This document shows positions 46,638-57,530 of a stretch of DNA of 64,000 nt, piece by piece. Source of the DNA: Anas platyrhynchos (lineage: Eukaryota > Chordata > Aves > Anseriformes > Anatidae). The position numbers and the translations under genes were made by a program. The notes below the pieces were generated by a model, which saw only the letters and a list, made by a program, of their open reading frames with translations, was not told the DNA's origin and did no database searches. How positions within the stretch are numbered: position 1 is the stretch's first letter; every line of letters begins with the position of its first letter. The DNA is taken from contig NC_092606.1 of the NCBI RefSeq assembly GCF_047663525.1, positions 9,298,501-9,362,500 of the forward strand. Direction: 5' to 3'.

Positions 46638-46949
46638 TTCTCCAGCAAAGCTGCATCTGGGCCAGGCAGCTGCTGCTCAGGAAGGCCAGGTATGTCCCTG
46701 CTCCCCGGAGGCCACTGGCATGCTCTGAGAAGCAGCTGTGGGCTATGTGCCACCAAGCATTATGGAAGCAACACGCATGTAAAACGAAAGTGTGTACGGG
46801 AGGGCAAATCCACCACTAAATTACATTGGTTGTGTTTTTGAAGAGGGAAGCATCTCCACGATGACAGTTTGTCAAAGTCCTCCGAGCTCATGTGAGATGT
46901 GCTGTGAGTGTGCTGTGCTGCCAGCGTGCTAGATTACTCCTTGAGCGGG
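46638..46949. other. Unique DNA, no feature seen
   Basis: GC-richer sequence between two poly-A tracts. No gene or motif cluster is recognised. Confidence 0.5.
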
Positions 46950-47041
46950 TATTTTCAAGAGTTGATCACAACAGGGGACCATTGTTTAATCAATTTGAAT
47001 TAAAGATTCACAACATTGTGCATTAAAAAAAAAAAAAAAAA
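46950..47041. promoter_or_regulatory. Short AT-rich patch ending in A17
   Basis: Contains CCATTGTTTAATCAATTTG (SOX-like ATTGTT plus a homeodomain word) and ACAACATTGTGCATT, and ends in A17 at 47025-47041. Small enough to be chance. Confidence 0.25.
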
Positions 47042-48347
47042 TCCAAACTGTAAGATTGGTTTCCTCTGCTCTCCTTCTGGAAAACCAGGAGTTTGATTTA
47101 ATTCTGCCCAAAGCAACTCAATTAAGCTGACCCCACCACGTCCAAGGCCAGTCTGCCCTCCCTTCCTGGCAGACGGAGCACATCCAGAAAAGCTGCCGTG
47201 GCACAAGTAGGGACTGGTCTAAATAGCAATGGTTTTGCAAAACCCTTTCATCCATCTGAGCTACGTAAGCTGGAGTGAAGCCCAGACAATTCTGCCAGCG
47301 TGGAGCTCTGGCTAACTGCAAGCTGGTGAATGAGTTTGGTTTATTGGGTTTGTAATGGGTGGGGAAACTCTGGATGTGCAGCGACCCAGCACAAGTGTAA
47401 AGTCAGCAGGAGCCTCTCTAGGGAAGCAAGGTCTGCATGTTGGTCCTGCTGTAGTGTCACAGGAGGCAACGTGAAACATCTCAGTGGGCAATGTCCAATG
47501 AGCTCCTGTGAAGAGTGATGATGAGAAGAGTCCTGAGGGACTTGGAGCGGAGTCCACTGGGTGTGTATTTCTGTGTTCTGGCATTGATAGCTTTAAAGAA
47601 GGTGTCCTAATGAGATTTATGAGGCTGGGTTTAAAACAGAGAAGTTGCCTTGCCAACAAGACAAGTCTGCTACATAAAAAATATGATGATGAAGGAATAA
47701 GGTGACAGCTTTGTATCCATAATGCTTTCATCCCAAGGTGCCTTTATGCAACTGCTAAATATTTAATTTAACTTCCAGCCTTGGATATTTTTAGCAGGTG
47801 AGGATGCCAACAGCCTTCTGCCCCACAGGGGTGGGGTGGGAGCAGGTCGGCATGGAGCAGAGACACACACCGTGGCCGTCTGCCCCCAGCCACTCGAGAG
47901 CTTTCTACTCCTGACGCCGGGCAGCTGAAAAGTGTTTCATGGATTCAAGGTCTGGTTTAAACTCTGAGTTTGCCTTTGTAGCTGTCTTTGATTAGGAACT
48001 GAACTTGATCTGAAGGAAATATTTCCTAGCTCCCTTTCACCAGCAGAGCTGTGACTTCCCTGGGGCAGGGTTTGGGCTGCTCTCCAGAGCAGAGATGGAA
48101 GCAGTGCAGGTCCCAGGTGCGGGCAGGTCATCATGGACGGGTACAGGGGCACAACATGTCCTGTTGTCATCTTCTGAACGGGTGGAGGGCCCAAGGAATG
48201 GTGTTAGGAGGCCCCTGTCCAGTTTTCCATATTGTAAGCTTGTAAGCCCTGTCCCAGAGAAGACATATGTGGTGACCTATTTATTGCAGCCAGTGGGAAA
48301 GGCAAAGTTTGGCTGCCTAAATTTTGTTGCAAGAGGAAAAAGAAAAT
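47042..48347. other. Unique DNA, no gene
   Basis: Single-copy, with frames up to 139 codons on the minus strand lacking domains. A small AT-rich patch lies at 47740-47790. Confidence 0.5.
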
Positions 48348-48388
48348 TCTCTCTCTCTCTCGCTCGCTCTCTCTCTCTTTTTTTTTTT
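48348..48388. repeat. (TC)n followed by T11
   Basis: About fifteen TC units with two G interruptions (CGCTCGCTC), then T11 at 48378-48388. A polypyrimidine simple repeat. Confidence 0.95.
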
Positions 48389-51300
48389 CCCTATGGCCTC
48401 CTTTCTTTCAACCTTTTGCAAACAGAGTTGAAATGTCAAAGTAGAAAAGGCTATTGCTGTAGCAGGTATATTTTCTTTTTCAAAAATAGAATTTTCCCCC
48501 AAACTTCTTCAGCTTGAATACTGCAAGTGATCATATTTTACTTTTTTTCTGGTGGATCAAAGGCTGGGCAGAGGCTGGTGAAAAGCCCCTGTGGAGTGGG
48601 ATTACTCTTTCATGGTTGTCCTGCATCCTCTGTAGCCACTGGGGAGGAAGAGGCACTGCATGATGTGAAACCTCTCGTCCTACATGATTTGTCCACATTA
48701 AGTGAGGGGATTGTGTCCTGGGAATACCTGCCCTCCACCAGGCACTTAGGGGTGATCAGCAGCAAACTCAGATATGGCTAAATCAATTATAGATGCTCAA
48801 AGTGAAATAGAAAGGTTTGGATCTCTCTGGAAGAAGTCTTCATGTCCCTTTCCCTCCTTGGGTGCACCACTGAAACGTCAGCCCTCAGCTGCACACCCAG
48901 AAGCCCCAGAGCCCTGAACTGAAGTACTTAAATACTTGTGGCCCTTGGGGTTTAATTGCAGCTCCAGGTAGCACAAATTATTCCCAGCTAACTGGTGTGC
49001 CTGGGGATGCCCGAGCATCAGCCAGCAGCAGTTTTGTCACCTCAAGCACAGGCTTTTTGCATGGGGCCTGCTCAGCATCAGGCTAGTGACTGGTTTGGGA
49101 CATGCAGAAGGTCCCTGAGATGTTTGTGTGTCGTGTCCTAAATCATGGCCAGGGTATTTCATTCAGCAAGGAATAGGGACAGCTGAGAGATGGGCAGATT
49201 TCTGTTCTGCACTCCTCACAGTCTCAAACTTTTTGTTTTTACCAAGCCATTTTGAGAAGAAATGAGAATAATAATGTAGTAAAAGTGGGTATTATACTTT
49301 ATGAAGCTTTAAGCAAAGTCAAAGGCGTGAACTGCAGCACCCCTTTCTCTGCTGCTGCAGAAGGGAAATGTGAGGGCAGGATGACAAGTTTTGGTTTCCA
49401 AGGGTACTAGCATGCAATGTAATAAAATAAAAAAAAATCCCCCCCAAGACCCAAACCCAAACCATATGTGACTGAGAAACCAGCTGCACTTCCCCACAGC
49501 ACAGCTGTAGTGCTGAGTGCTCACGCTAGACAGGAGCCAAAGCTAACAAGGAGCTCTCATTCTGCTCTCACTTCCCTGCCCCTCCTCAGCCCCCAAGACC
49601 CTCTTTGATTTTCAAGCCACAGGTAACTGCAATTAGGAGGCAAGCTCCTGATCCTCCTTCTCACCCACCCCCGAAGTTCAGTGTCCAGAGATGTTTCCTT
49701 GATTTCTGTTCGCTGTAACAGAGATGCTGCTCCTGATGGCCCAAGGACACTGGAGGTGCTGAAGAGGCTCCCATGGGGCTGCATCGGTAGCCATTTGCCA
49801 CCAGTCTGTGGGGTTAGGATTCCCTTAGTCCAGACCTGAAAGAGCTCAGTGTCTGTTGGAAACTAGGATTTAGCCCTTAATCCCAACCAAAACCTTGGGG
49901 AGAGAGAGTGTGAGTTTACAAGAGGCACCCAAATGTCTGGGACTCTGCTACTTCTCAATGAAAAGCCCATGTAGCATCCTTGGCTGTTCACTCTGAATCA
50001 GAATGAAGTCAGTTTTACCATTACCGTATCTCCTGTTCTCCAGGTAGGGCGTTGTGCCATGCTAGCAGTGACTGTGTCCATCTGCCTGGGTGAACCTGAG
50101 GGAGCCAGTCCAGGCATCAGACGTTGTGTTGGCCTCTGTCTCGCTTTAGATGGGGTTTAAGTGGCTCCATGACCATCTCCTACACCATGTACATCAGGGT
50201 CTTCATCTTGGGGCGTGCTGATGCTACTCAAAGGCATAATATAAAGCAGGTTGGGACACAGCTGCTGAAACACTGACAATGGAAATTGCTTCCCCTTGTT
50301 TGCAAAGGCCTGAACACAAAGCACAGGCTCCTCTGCTGTAATTTCTTCATCCACGGAGGGCACAAAGAAGTGCTGGACTGGTAAATAAGGCTTTATGCAG
50401 GTGCAGATAACATCCATGCAGGACTGCTTCTGGGTGCTCCTTCCCCTTGCAGCCCATCCTGCTCCCACTGTCCCCAGACCCATTCCTGGTGCTCACAGCT
50501 CCTCCAGGATGGGGGCACTGGGCTGGTGGAGCTGGAGCTGGGTGGGGGAATGTCACCTTGTAAGTAGTGTCCGATGCTCTGGTGAGCCTGCTTGTGACAC
50601 TTGGCCAAATTTTGGTGAAGGTTGAAGGAAATCCAGCCACCTTCTTCAGGATTTGTGAGGGGAATCTTCTCTGCAGTAGCAATAGTTAATGCCAACTTGT
50701 ATGGCCTGTCTTGTGTGGTGAATTTTGGCTCTTGCTGTTCCCTAAAGGAAAATCTCTGGGTGAAACTCCCTGTTACTAGCCAGAACAGCGTATTCAGCTC
50801 ACCAGTGTCTTCTCAATGTGAGCTAAGCCTTCAGTACACTAGCTAGGTTAACACATGAGGGTGAAAGGAAAGAGTATTTGGTGGCTGCAAGTCTTGTACA
50901 AAGGGCCTGGAACAGCAGCATGCTGGGGATTGTTACCCTTTTCCCACCTCTCCTTCAGGGGTGCTGGTGCCTCTGCTTTGCCACTCCATTATCCTAACAA
51001 TTATGGGAACCCTGGTGACAACAAAAGGCTTTTAAACCAATTAAAACTGTAAAACAAAGCAAAGAGATGAAAGCCAGGAAGGCAAAAGCAACACAGTTAA
51101 TTAACACCAAATATATCCCCCCTGTGTGCTGGGGGGGGTCTCTGGGCTATGGGCTCGCTTGCTGACCACCTCGTGCCTCCAGCAGTCAGGCTGGGGTTTG
51201 GCTGCCTGCTCTGACAGGAGCAAAGCCCTGTAGAAAGCAGGTTTGGGACCAGGATGTCTGTGAATGCTGCTGGGGTGACACCTTTGCCCAATCATCCCGT

Positions 51301-51719
51301 TGGCCAAGTGTCAGTATCAGGCTGCTTAGTGCGTCTTAAAAACCTCTCGTGTGTGTAATCCTTCCTCGGAGCCTTTCTGCTGGATTTTGTGTACCTGCTT
51401 CCACGCACACAGCCACCACCGTCTGTCCTGTGATGGCCCATGGGCGAGGACACCCAGCCGTGTGCTGGGGCTGCCCCGCTGGCTTTGCTGGCCCCAAGGG
51501 GATGGCCCCAGTCGCCGTCCTCGGCAGCTTGCCGCTAGCACGCGAACGGTTAAGAGGCTCAAGCTGCCTGCTCAGGAAAGCACTTTGTTTGCCCTGAAGG
51601 GGGGTGAGAAAAAAATCTGGAAAAAAGGACCTCTGGGAGACCTTGTGAGATTAAGCCAACATACCAAGCTGCTGAACAATGGTTGACATAGCAGGACTCC
51701 ACTCCCCTTCCCTCCCCCG
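48389..51719. other. Unique DNA, no gene
   Basis: The longest featureless stretch in the window. Minor items are AATAAAATAAAAAAAAATCC near 49420, the palindrome GTTAATTAAC at 51096-51105 and G7 near 51131. Frames up to 111 codons overlap on both strands with no recognisable content. Confidence 0.5.
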
Positions 51720-51900
51720 TCTCCTATAGATCACAAACATATGCTCTGTGCATGCGGGCCTGCAGTCTGTTATTTCGCTATGTTTCAGTTCCCGTCTATC
51801 GTCTCTTTTTATTCCGCGTGTGACACAAAAGTTAATTTGAAAAAAGGGATGAAGTGTCACATTCTCTTGAGAAATGAACATGTAAATGGCCTGGAAGCAA
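51720..51900. promoter_or_regulatory. Candidate conserved non-coding block
   Basis: Repeat-free with POU-like ATATGCTCTGTGCATGC, retained CpGs (TTTCGCTATG, GTCTATCGTC, TTCCGCGTG) and AAAAGTTAATTTG. CpGs preserved in an AT-rich context are a mild sign of constraint. It abuts a long T tract. Confidence 0.35.
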
Positions 51901-51917
51901 CATCATTTTTCTCTCTC

Positions 51918-51950
51918 TTTTTTTTTTTTTTTTCCTTTTTTTTTTTTTTT
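51918..51950. repeat. T16-CC-T15 tract
   Basis: Two long T runs separated by CC, within a larger C/T-rich stretch (51909-51958). A 194-codon minus-strand frame owes its lysine-rich end to this tract. Confidence 0.95.
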
Positions 51951-52560
51951 CCTTTCCCTACCATGATAGCAGTACTGAATCTGCTCCCCTGACCTTCCAC
52001 CTGGATAGCTGGATAGCCACCCCTCCTGCGCCAGGGAGGTCTGGTGGTGGAGCAAAGCTCAGGGGAGAGGGCTGGGACTTGTCCTGCCCCCATCCTGGTG
52101 CACTTCTGAGATGGGAACTTCTGAGATGGGAGCTGCTGTGTGCCAGCTCCGTGACGGGGCTGGGGGCACAGTGCTGGAACGTCCCCAGGCACAGACCTGC
52201 TACATGGGTGCTCCCACCACTGCCACCCAGCACGGATGGGCAGTGGGAGAGCACCCATGATAAACCTCCCCAGCACCGCTGTCCCATCAGTGTGTGCCAC
52301 ACGTGTGGCCGTGGCCTTCAATGGTCTCCAGTTTTTAGGCTGATTGCAGCTGGGGAGCATGGTGGTGCGTGTAGTGCAGGGGGTGATGCGAAGGTGTCCT
52401 CTGCGCGTGCCTCCTACCAGCAAGAAGGGCAGCGAAGGCAAAATGAGCCATTTCTTTATTGACTGCTTCTGGAGAAGGGTTCAAGTTTCTGAAGTGACTT
52501 TTGGAACCAGAGGGTGTACGCATACATCAGAGGCTTCAATTATGCAGAGAAAAATGCATG
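51951..52560. other. Unique GC-rich DNA, no gene
   Basis: Apart from the 15-bp duplication listed separately, no repeat, domain or motif cluster is recognised. Confidence 0.5.
52102..52131. repeat. Perfect two-copy 15-bp tandem duplication
   Basis: ACTTCTGAGATGGGA at 52102-52116 is repeated exactly at 52117-52131. As at 4254, exactness suggests a recent event. Confidence 0.95.
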
Positions 52561-53000
52561 GCTCTAAAAAATAACCCTCCCTTAGAAAGACTTCAGCACT
52601 ATAACAAAATATTAATGTTTAAAGATATTCCTCCTTAATATTTCAGGAAGCAATTGGAAGTCCCACAGTATAGTTCATTCTACTTCTTAAATGGAAATAT
52701 TTAACTTGGAGCAACAGAGCTCATATTGGCTCCAAGATAAACTTTCCTTGGCAGTTGCAGCTCGTGTATAATGCTAAAAGCAGCTCCATCTTTGGGGTGG
52801 CATTTTTTTTTAGCTCATCTCAGAGAGCCAAGCTCCGTATTAGACAGAGGGCTCGAGCAGCTGCTATTTTGCTGATCTCTCCAGCAGCTTGGGAGCAGGG
52901 GAGCGGGGGCGGAGGAGTCAGGCTAATTAAATCTGGAGAAGTCACCAGAGAGCCTGGCATTTCTGTGCGTGTATCTTCAGAGCTTTCCCCCATGCGGGGC
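52561..53000. promoter_or_regulatory. Candidate conserved non-coding element
   Basis: AT-rich first half with AATATTAATGTTTAAAG and CCTTAATATTTCAGG; second half with GCTAATTAAATC (TAATTAA at 52924-52930) amid GC-richer text. Repeat-free except T9 near 52804. Frames are short and unrecognised. Confidence 0.4.
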
Positions 53001-54139
53001 AAGGTAAGGAAGAGGGCAGTCTTGGCCCTAACATCTTCTCACAAAAGAGCAAGAGCACAGTAAATAAGTAAATAAATGTTGGTTATGTGGGGAGGGAAGG
53101 TTTGTTGTTTTTTTGTTGGGGATTTGTAGAAGGAATGGCTGCAGCAGGTTGTCCCAGCACACCAGCACCTTTGTTTTGGTGTCATGGCTTATCCCTCTCC
53201 TTCTCTTAAAGATACTCAGCACCAGAAAGTTTCTTTATCTGGGAGCATTTGACACATCTGAAAAACTCATATCTGCAGCATGTGGAACTACACATTTAAA
53301 GATTTATAGGAGAAAAACCTAACAGACTGTCCAGGGATCCTCCAGTGCCCTGGGGCAGGTCCCCAGCATCGACCCTGAACTATGGAGGCACGAGGCTAAA
53401 ACTTATGAAAATGAGCTGAAAGTTTCCATATATTTTTTCCTTTTCCTTGGAGACCCTCTTTGGATATTTTTTCTAAGAATTTCGGTTGGCAATGGAGGTT
53501 TTCAAGCTGATTCAAAGACCAGAGGGTCATCTTTGGAGAGGGTGTCGTGGTGTGATGTGTAGGATATGGCCAGAGAAAGACATAGCTGGGATTCCAGAGG
53601 GGTTGATTTTACATTAAAGCACACCAGAATTAAACCCTACCCAAATCTACAGCTTGGTGCACGTTCTCTGACAGCTGAGAAACAAAACTGAGTAGCTCCT
53701 GCTATTTACCCTAGTAAAAGGAAAAAGAAAAAGCAGTGGTCTGTGGAGTAAATCATGGGACCCTCAGACATATTTCCGAATAGTTTGCTGGACCCCAAAT
53801 TTGTTTACAGGGATGTTCTTGCCTTTTTTCAGACTAACACAGCAGCTCCAGTATGAGCCTTCAGCCTCAGTTGGTTACACTAAGTGTTGACTCCTCGAGG
53901 CTTCGTCAGCTCTCCTGCTGCCATCAGGACGGAGACCTGGACATGTATGCTGTCGGGCATCCCAGCAGAATGACTGAATTCATCATTTTCAGCTCAGACA
54001 TATAAACTTGGGATGGAAAATGAGGGTATGTCTGGGGAAAGCCAGACACGCAGAAGACGTGGTTGTCTTCCCGTGCTGCTCCCCTTGGGCACGGCAGCAA
54101 GGGCAGCGTGGGAGCGTCGCTTCCTCCTCCCGAGGCACC
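53001..54139. other. Unique DNA, no gene
   Basis: Single-copy sequence with a GTAAATCA word at 53748-53755. A phrase at 53830-53849 (CAGACTAACACAGCAG...) resembles one common in reptile repeats; see findings. Confidence 0.45.
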
Positions 54140-54320
54140 TGCAACTGCCTGCTTCAGGATGTGATATCAGGCTAGATGATAATTACAGAGGAAAATGTCA
54201 GCCTCATTCACAGGAGCATTGTTACCCATTAGCTAATTAGGCATTAGCCATTCCAGCACTGCTGTTAGTTGCTTTTTAAAAAGCCACTGGATATTAGGAG
54301 ATAGAGACACTTTAAAATTG
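54140..54320. promoter_or_regulatory. Candidate homeodomain cluster
   Basis: ATTAG occurs at 54228, 54236 and 54243, 7-8 bp apart, overlapping the palindrome CTAATTAG at 54233-54240. GATGATAATTACAG lies upstream and a TTAGTTGC word downstream. The near-regular spacing, rather than mere AT-richness, is what stands out. Confidence 0.45.
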
Positions 54321-55189
54321 CATTTATGATGGTAGGTTTTAAAGAGCAGGGAGTCCTCTGATGCTTTCAGCATGTTGGGAAGCAGGAAGTGATTCACAAA
54401 TACCTCTCTTTTCCCAGCTCAGAGGTGGGGAAAAGAAGAAATACGTGCACATTTCTGAATGTGTTGCGTGGAAAAGGACGTGACTTCATACTGGCGAGGA
54501 CGTGAACTCGCAGTGACTTGGGGTCCTGTTCAGCAGCAGTAACAGCGCCAGTGAAAAGTTTGGCAGGGACCGAGATCTGTGTTTCAACTTCAAGTTTGAG
54601 GTGTGGGAAAGTCTGTTTCTGGGGGTAGCTCAGACTTTTTTCTTTAAAAACCTGAACTTGTGCTGACTGAAATGGCTCCTGGCGGGTGCTCTCAGCCTCG
54701 TCCCAGGCACTGCAGTGCCAGGGGAACGCTGGGGACAGGTCAGGGCCGTGCTCATGGATGTGGCAGCTTACCAGGAGCTTTGGGGGAGTCTTTTCTCTTG
54801 GTAACTTCACCTTAAACCTGCATTTCTCCTTCACTCTGAGCAGCCTGACCGTGACTGTTCCCAGGAGACGTTGTGGTTTCCTGCCTGTCTTGTGCTGCAT
54901 GGAAATCTCTGCAGGCTCGCTCTGAGCTCCCCAAAAGGAAAACCAGCAGGGACAGACGGGAGTGTGGTGCTCCTGAGTTTTGGCTGGGGATCAGTCCCAG
55001 GATAGCAGGCTAGCCAACCTGTTCCCTTCAACACCAGACACCTCTGAGTGAGAGCTACCTCTGACCACTCTCACTGCTTTTCTCCTTCAAATATCAGCTG
55101 ACCAAGCTTGTAACCTCCAAAGGATGCTGCCAGATCCTCATCCCCTCCGTTTACAGTAGGAATGTAGGGCGGGAGGGAGATTCCCTTCC
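54321..55189. other. Unique DNA, no gene
   Basis: A 168-codon minus-strand frame (54394-54900) is among the longer ones but resembles no family, and its Lys/Pro/Ser-rich content fits chance. No repeats are recognised. Confidence 0.45.
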
Positions 55190-55590
55190 TGCATCTAGGG
55201 CAGAGAATAGATGTGGAGGAAGATGGCTTTTCTCACAACAGAATGGGGAAAAGGAGCAGATCCATATTTATATAGATCTGTCATCTCTATGTAAACCTGG
55301 GGAATAAAGAGCAATTTTATGTACATTAGATAAGGGAGCCATGTTCTCCTTTTAAATGAAGCAAAGATTAAATTGGTCCCAATAGGATGACTCTTAATTC
55401 CTTCCATTTATATATTCTTGTTTTATTATGCTTGTGTGATAGCAGCACTTTGTAAGGAAGAATGAACAGATAATGTAATCAAAGAAGGTCCACAGGAGTG
55501 ATTTGCCTGGGTTATCAATATTTCTGATGCTGCTTTCTGGGTTATTTTCTTTATGTTTCTCCATCATTTCTTGGCATTTCAGCACTGCTT
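55190..55590. promoter_or_regulatory. Candidate conserved non-coding element with MEF2- and TCF-like words
   Basis: TATTTATATA at 55265-55274 is MEF2-like. ATCAAAG at 55478-55484 is a TCF/LEF core and GCAAAGATTAAATTGG lies near 55360. The run is AT-rich, repeat-free and flanked by GC-richer DNA. Confidence 0.45.
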
Positions 55591-57117
55591 TTAACACGTC
55601 TGGGAGAAGCTTCTGCTCCCCTGCCCGCAGCCACGCGCTTGCTGCCACCCGAAAGGCTAACGAACGCGCTCCCAGATGCCTCCTGACAGCCCCATTCACT
55701 CCAGCCAGAGAGTGTTACATTTCCATTCAGTGCCTTTGCACCTCTGAGCCTGCAATTAAGAAGGAAATACGCCCCAAGCACCAGCTCCAAGCTACAGCAG
55801 GAAGGTTTTTTGTTTGTTTGTTTGTTTTTACGGTAGGCAGTAAAAGCACTGCAGCAACCTGTTCTACCAGTGATGCTGAGCATTAACAAATCCCCGAGCT
55901 CCTCTGAGTTAACTGGTCTCCAAACTCCATCCATGTATGGCCCCAAGGCACTGGCAAGCCCCAGCTGCCATGGCCACGATGTAGCAGGTACCCGTGCACA
56001 CATGGGGAGTTAGAAGTGGAAAGGCACATGTGAAAGAGCCTGGCTGAACTCAAGATTCAAGTCTAGAAATTGAGAGATGCTATGGGTACGTGAGATGTGT
56101 GCTGGCTTGGCAGTCTTGGGAGGCTTGTCCTGTTCCTTCTGTGTGCAATAGGTTTTGGAGGGAGGAATTAAGGATATGAGTCTTATTCCTGGCTTGTTGG
56201 CTGTGATTGCTTGGTTTTGAAAATGAAGTACTTAAGACTAGATATTTACTGAATTCACTGTAACTTAGGGAGACGCAGAGAGTATGGTCTGGGGTAGGTA
56301 TCATGGGAGTGCTGTATGCCTGCACAGTGCAAACAAATGCTGTCCTTCCTCAAAAAAAAAAAAGAGGGCAGAGAGGGGAGGTGGCTGTACTTAGCACTTT
56401 GGTATCCCTGCACCTCCCTGGGAGGTCAGGGCAGGGAGTGCTGCACAGCAGGCTGGTGCCACTGAAATGCCCGGGATGGAGAGGTGCACCACATGGAAGC
56501 TGCTCCTCAAATTGGGATTGCTTTGAGGGCACAGCAAGGTCAGGAGGGAGATGAAACGGCGACATGTCAGCTCCTGGACACATCAGGAAGCCAGGCGGCA
56601 CAGAGCCGGGCGCCAGCACGGTCATTGCTCAGGGGACCCAGGGCGAGCGAGCGTGAAGATGGAATCACAGCTTCATCCTGGGGCACGTCCTCATCCCTCT
56701 GGGCAGCTGCTGGCATGCTGGGACACACACACAACCACAGCAGTGTCAGGCAGTCCTGCGTGGAGTTTCTTTACCTGGCCATGGACAACAGATGTTGAGC
56801 TTTGTAAGCAAAAGCACTTGGCCAAACCAGGCAGCTGCTGGGTTTTGCGTTGAAGCACAGCTTTCCTCTTTCCTAGGCTATTTTTTCAGTAGGTGAAAAT
56901 CTCTGTGGTTGCTTCAGAAATGGGCTTTGCTGATCTCGAGGTGGCCGGGCAGAGGGGAGAGCCCCCTGGTTCTCCAGGGGTGGGCAGGCAGGGGAGGCAC
57001 ACAGGCAGTGCTGCTGCAGGTACCAGCGGCTGGTCCCACAGCTTCCAGGCATGAAATATGGAGTTAGAAAAAATCCTTCTCCTCTGAGGGAGATTCAGAA
57101 TAAAATACAAGGGGCAA

Positions 57118-57123
<6 letters not shown>
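55591..57123. other. Unique DNA, no gene
   Basis: Includes a (GTTT)n array at 55805-55829, A12 at 56352-56363 and a short CA run near 56724. Frames up to 150 codons are unrecognised. Confidence 0.5.

Positions 57124-57160
<37 letters not shown>
57124..57160. repeat. T37 homopolymer
   Basis: Thirty-seven consecutive T, the longest homopolymer in the window. No LINE or SINE body adjoins either end. The true length may differ from the assembly. Confidence 0.95.
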
Positions 57161-57359
57161 CCTGGCTTAGCTCCAGCAGTATTCCTGATATAGCGCTAGG
57201 ATGTGTCTTCGACCCTGTGTAGCTGGTGTTAGTCGAGGCAGCTTGTGTTGGAGATGTCCACACAGTGCTACCTGCCCTCTCTGTGCAATGGTAAATTTTT
57301 CTGTGTGTGCCTTAAATTCATTCCTCAACAGATGTGTGTGTGTGGGTATATACACAGTT
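57161..57359. other. Unique DNA with a short TG run
   Basis: A (TG)6 run lies at about 57333-57344. Nothing else is recognised. Confidence 0.5.
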
Positions 57360-57530
57360 TAATAGTTATCGCTCAGTACTTAATAGGATTACAGAGATCT
57401 ACAGACAAATGAACATATTGCTATATAGCCTTATCATCTACTGATAAGTAAAAGCCTAAAGATTGTTGAGACAATTATGTTTTGATATTCATCTTAATAC
57501 TTGTTCAGGAGACAAAATGAATAAATTGCT
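57360..57530. promoter_or_regulatory. Candidate enhancer with a perfect inverted GATA pair
   Basis: CTTATCA (57430-57436) and TGATAAG (57442-57448) form a perfect inverted repeat with a 5-bp spacer; each arm is a strong GATA-factor word. The block also holds GTTTAATAGTTATCGC, CTTAATAGGATTAC and ACAATTATG, and is repeat-free. Confidence 0.45.

Noticed and set aside
51096..51105. GTTAATTAAC as an HNF1 site
   Set aside because: The HNF1 consensus needs a longer spacing between half-sites; this palindrome is three bases too short.
51857..52441. 194-codon minus-strand open frame
   Set aside because: Its lysine-rich end is translation of the T16-CC-T15 tract and the rest is low-information GC-rich peptide with no domain.
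54394..54900. 168-codon minus-strand frame
   Set aside because: No recognisable motif, no splice or promoter context, and composition matches the background.
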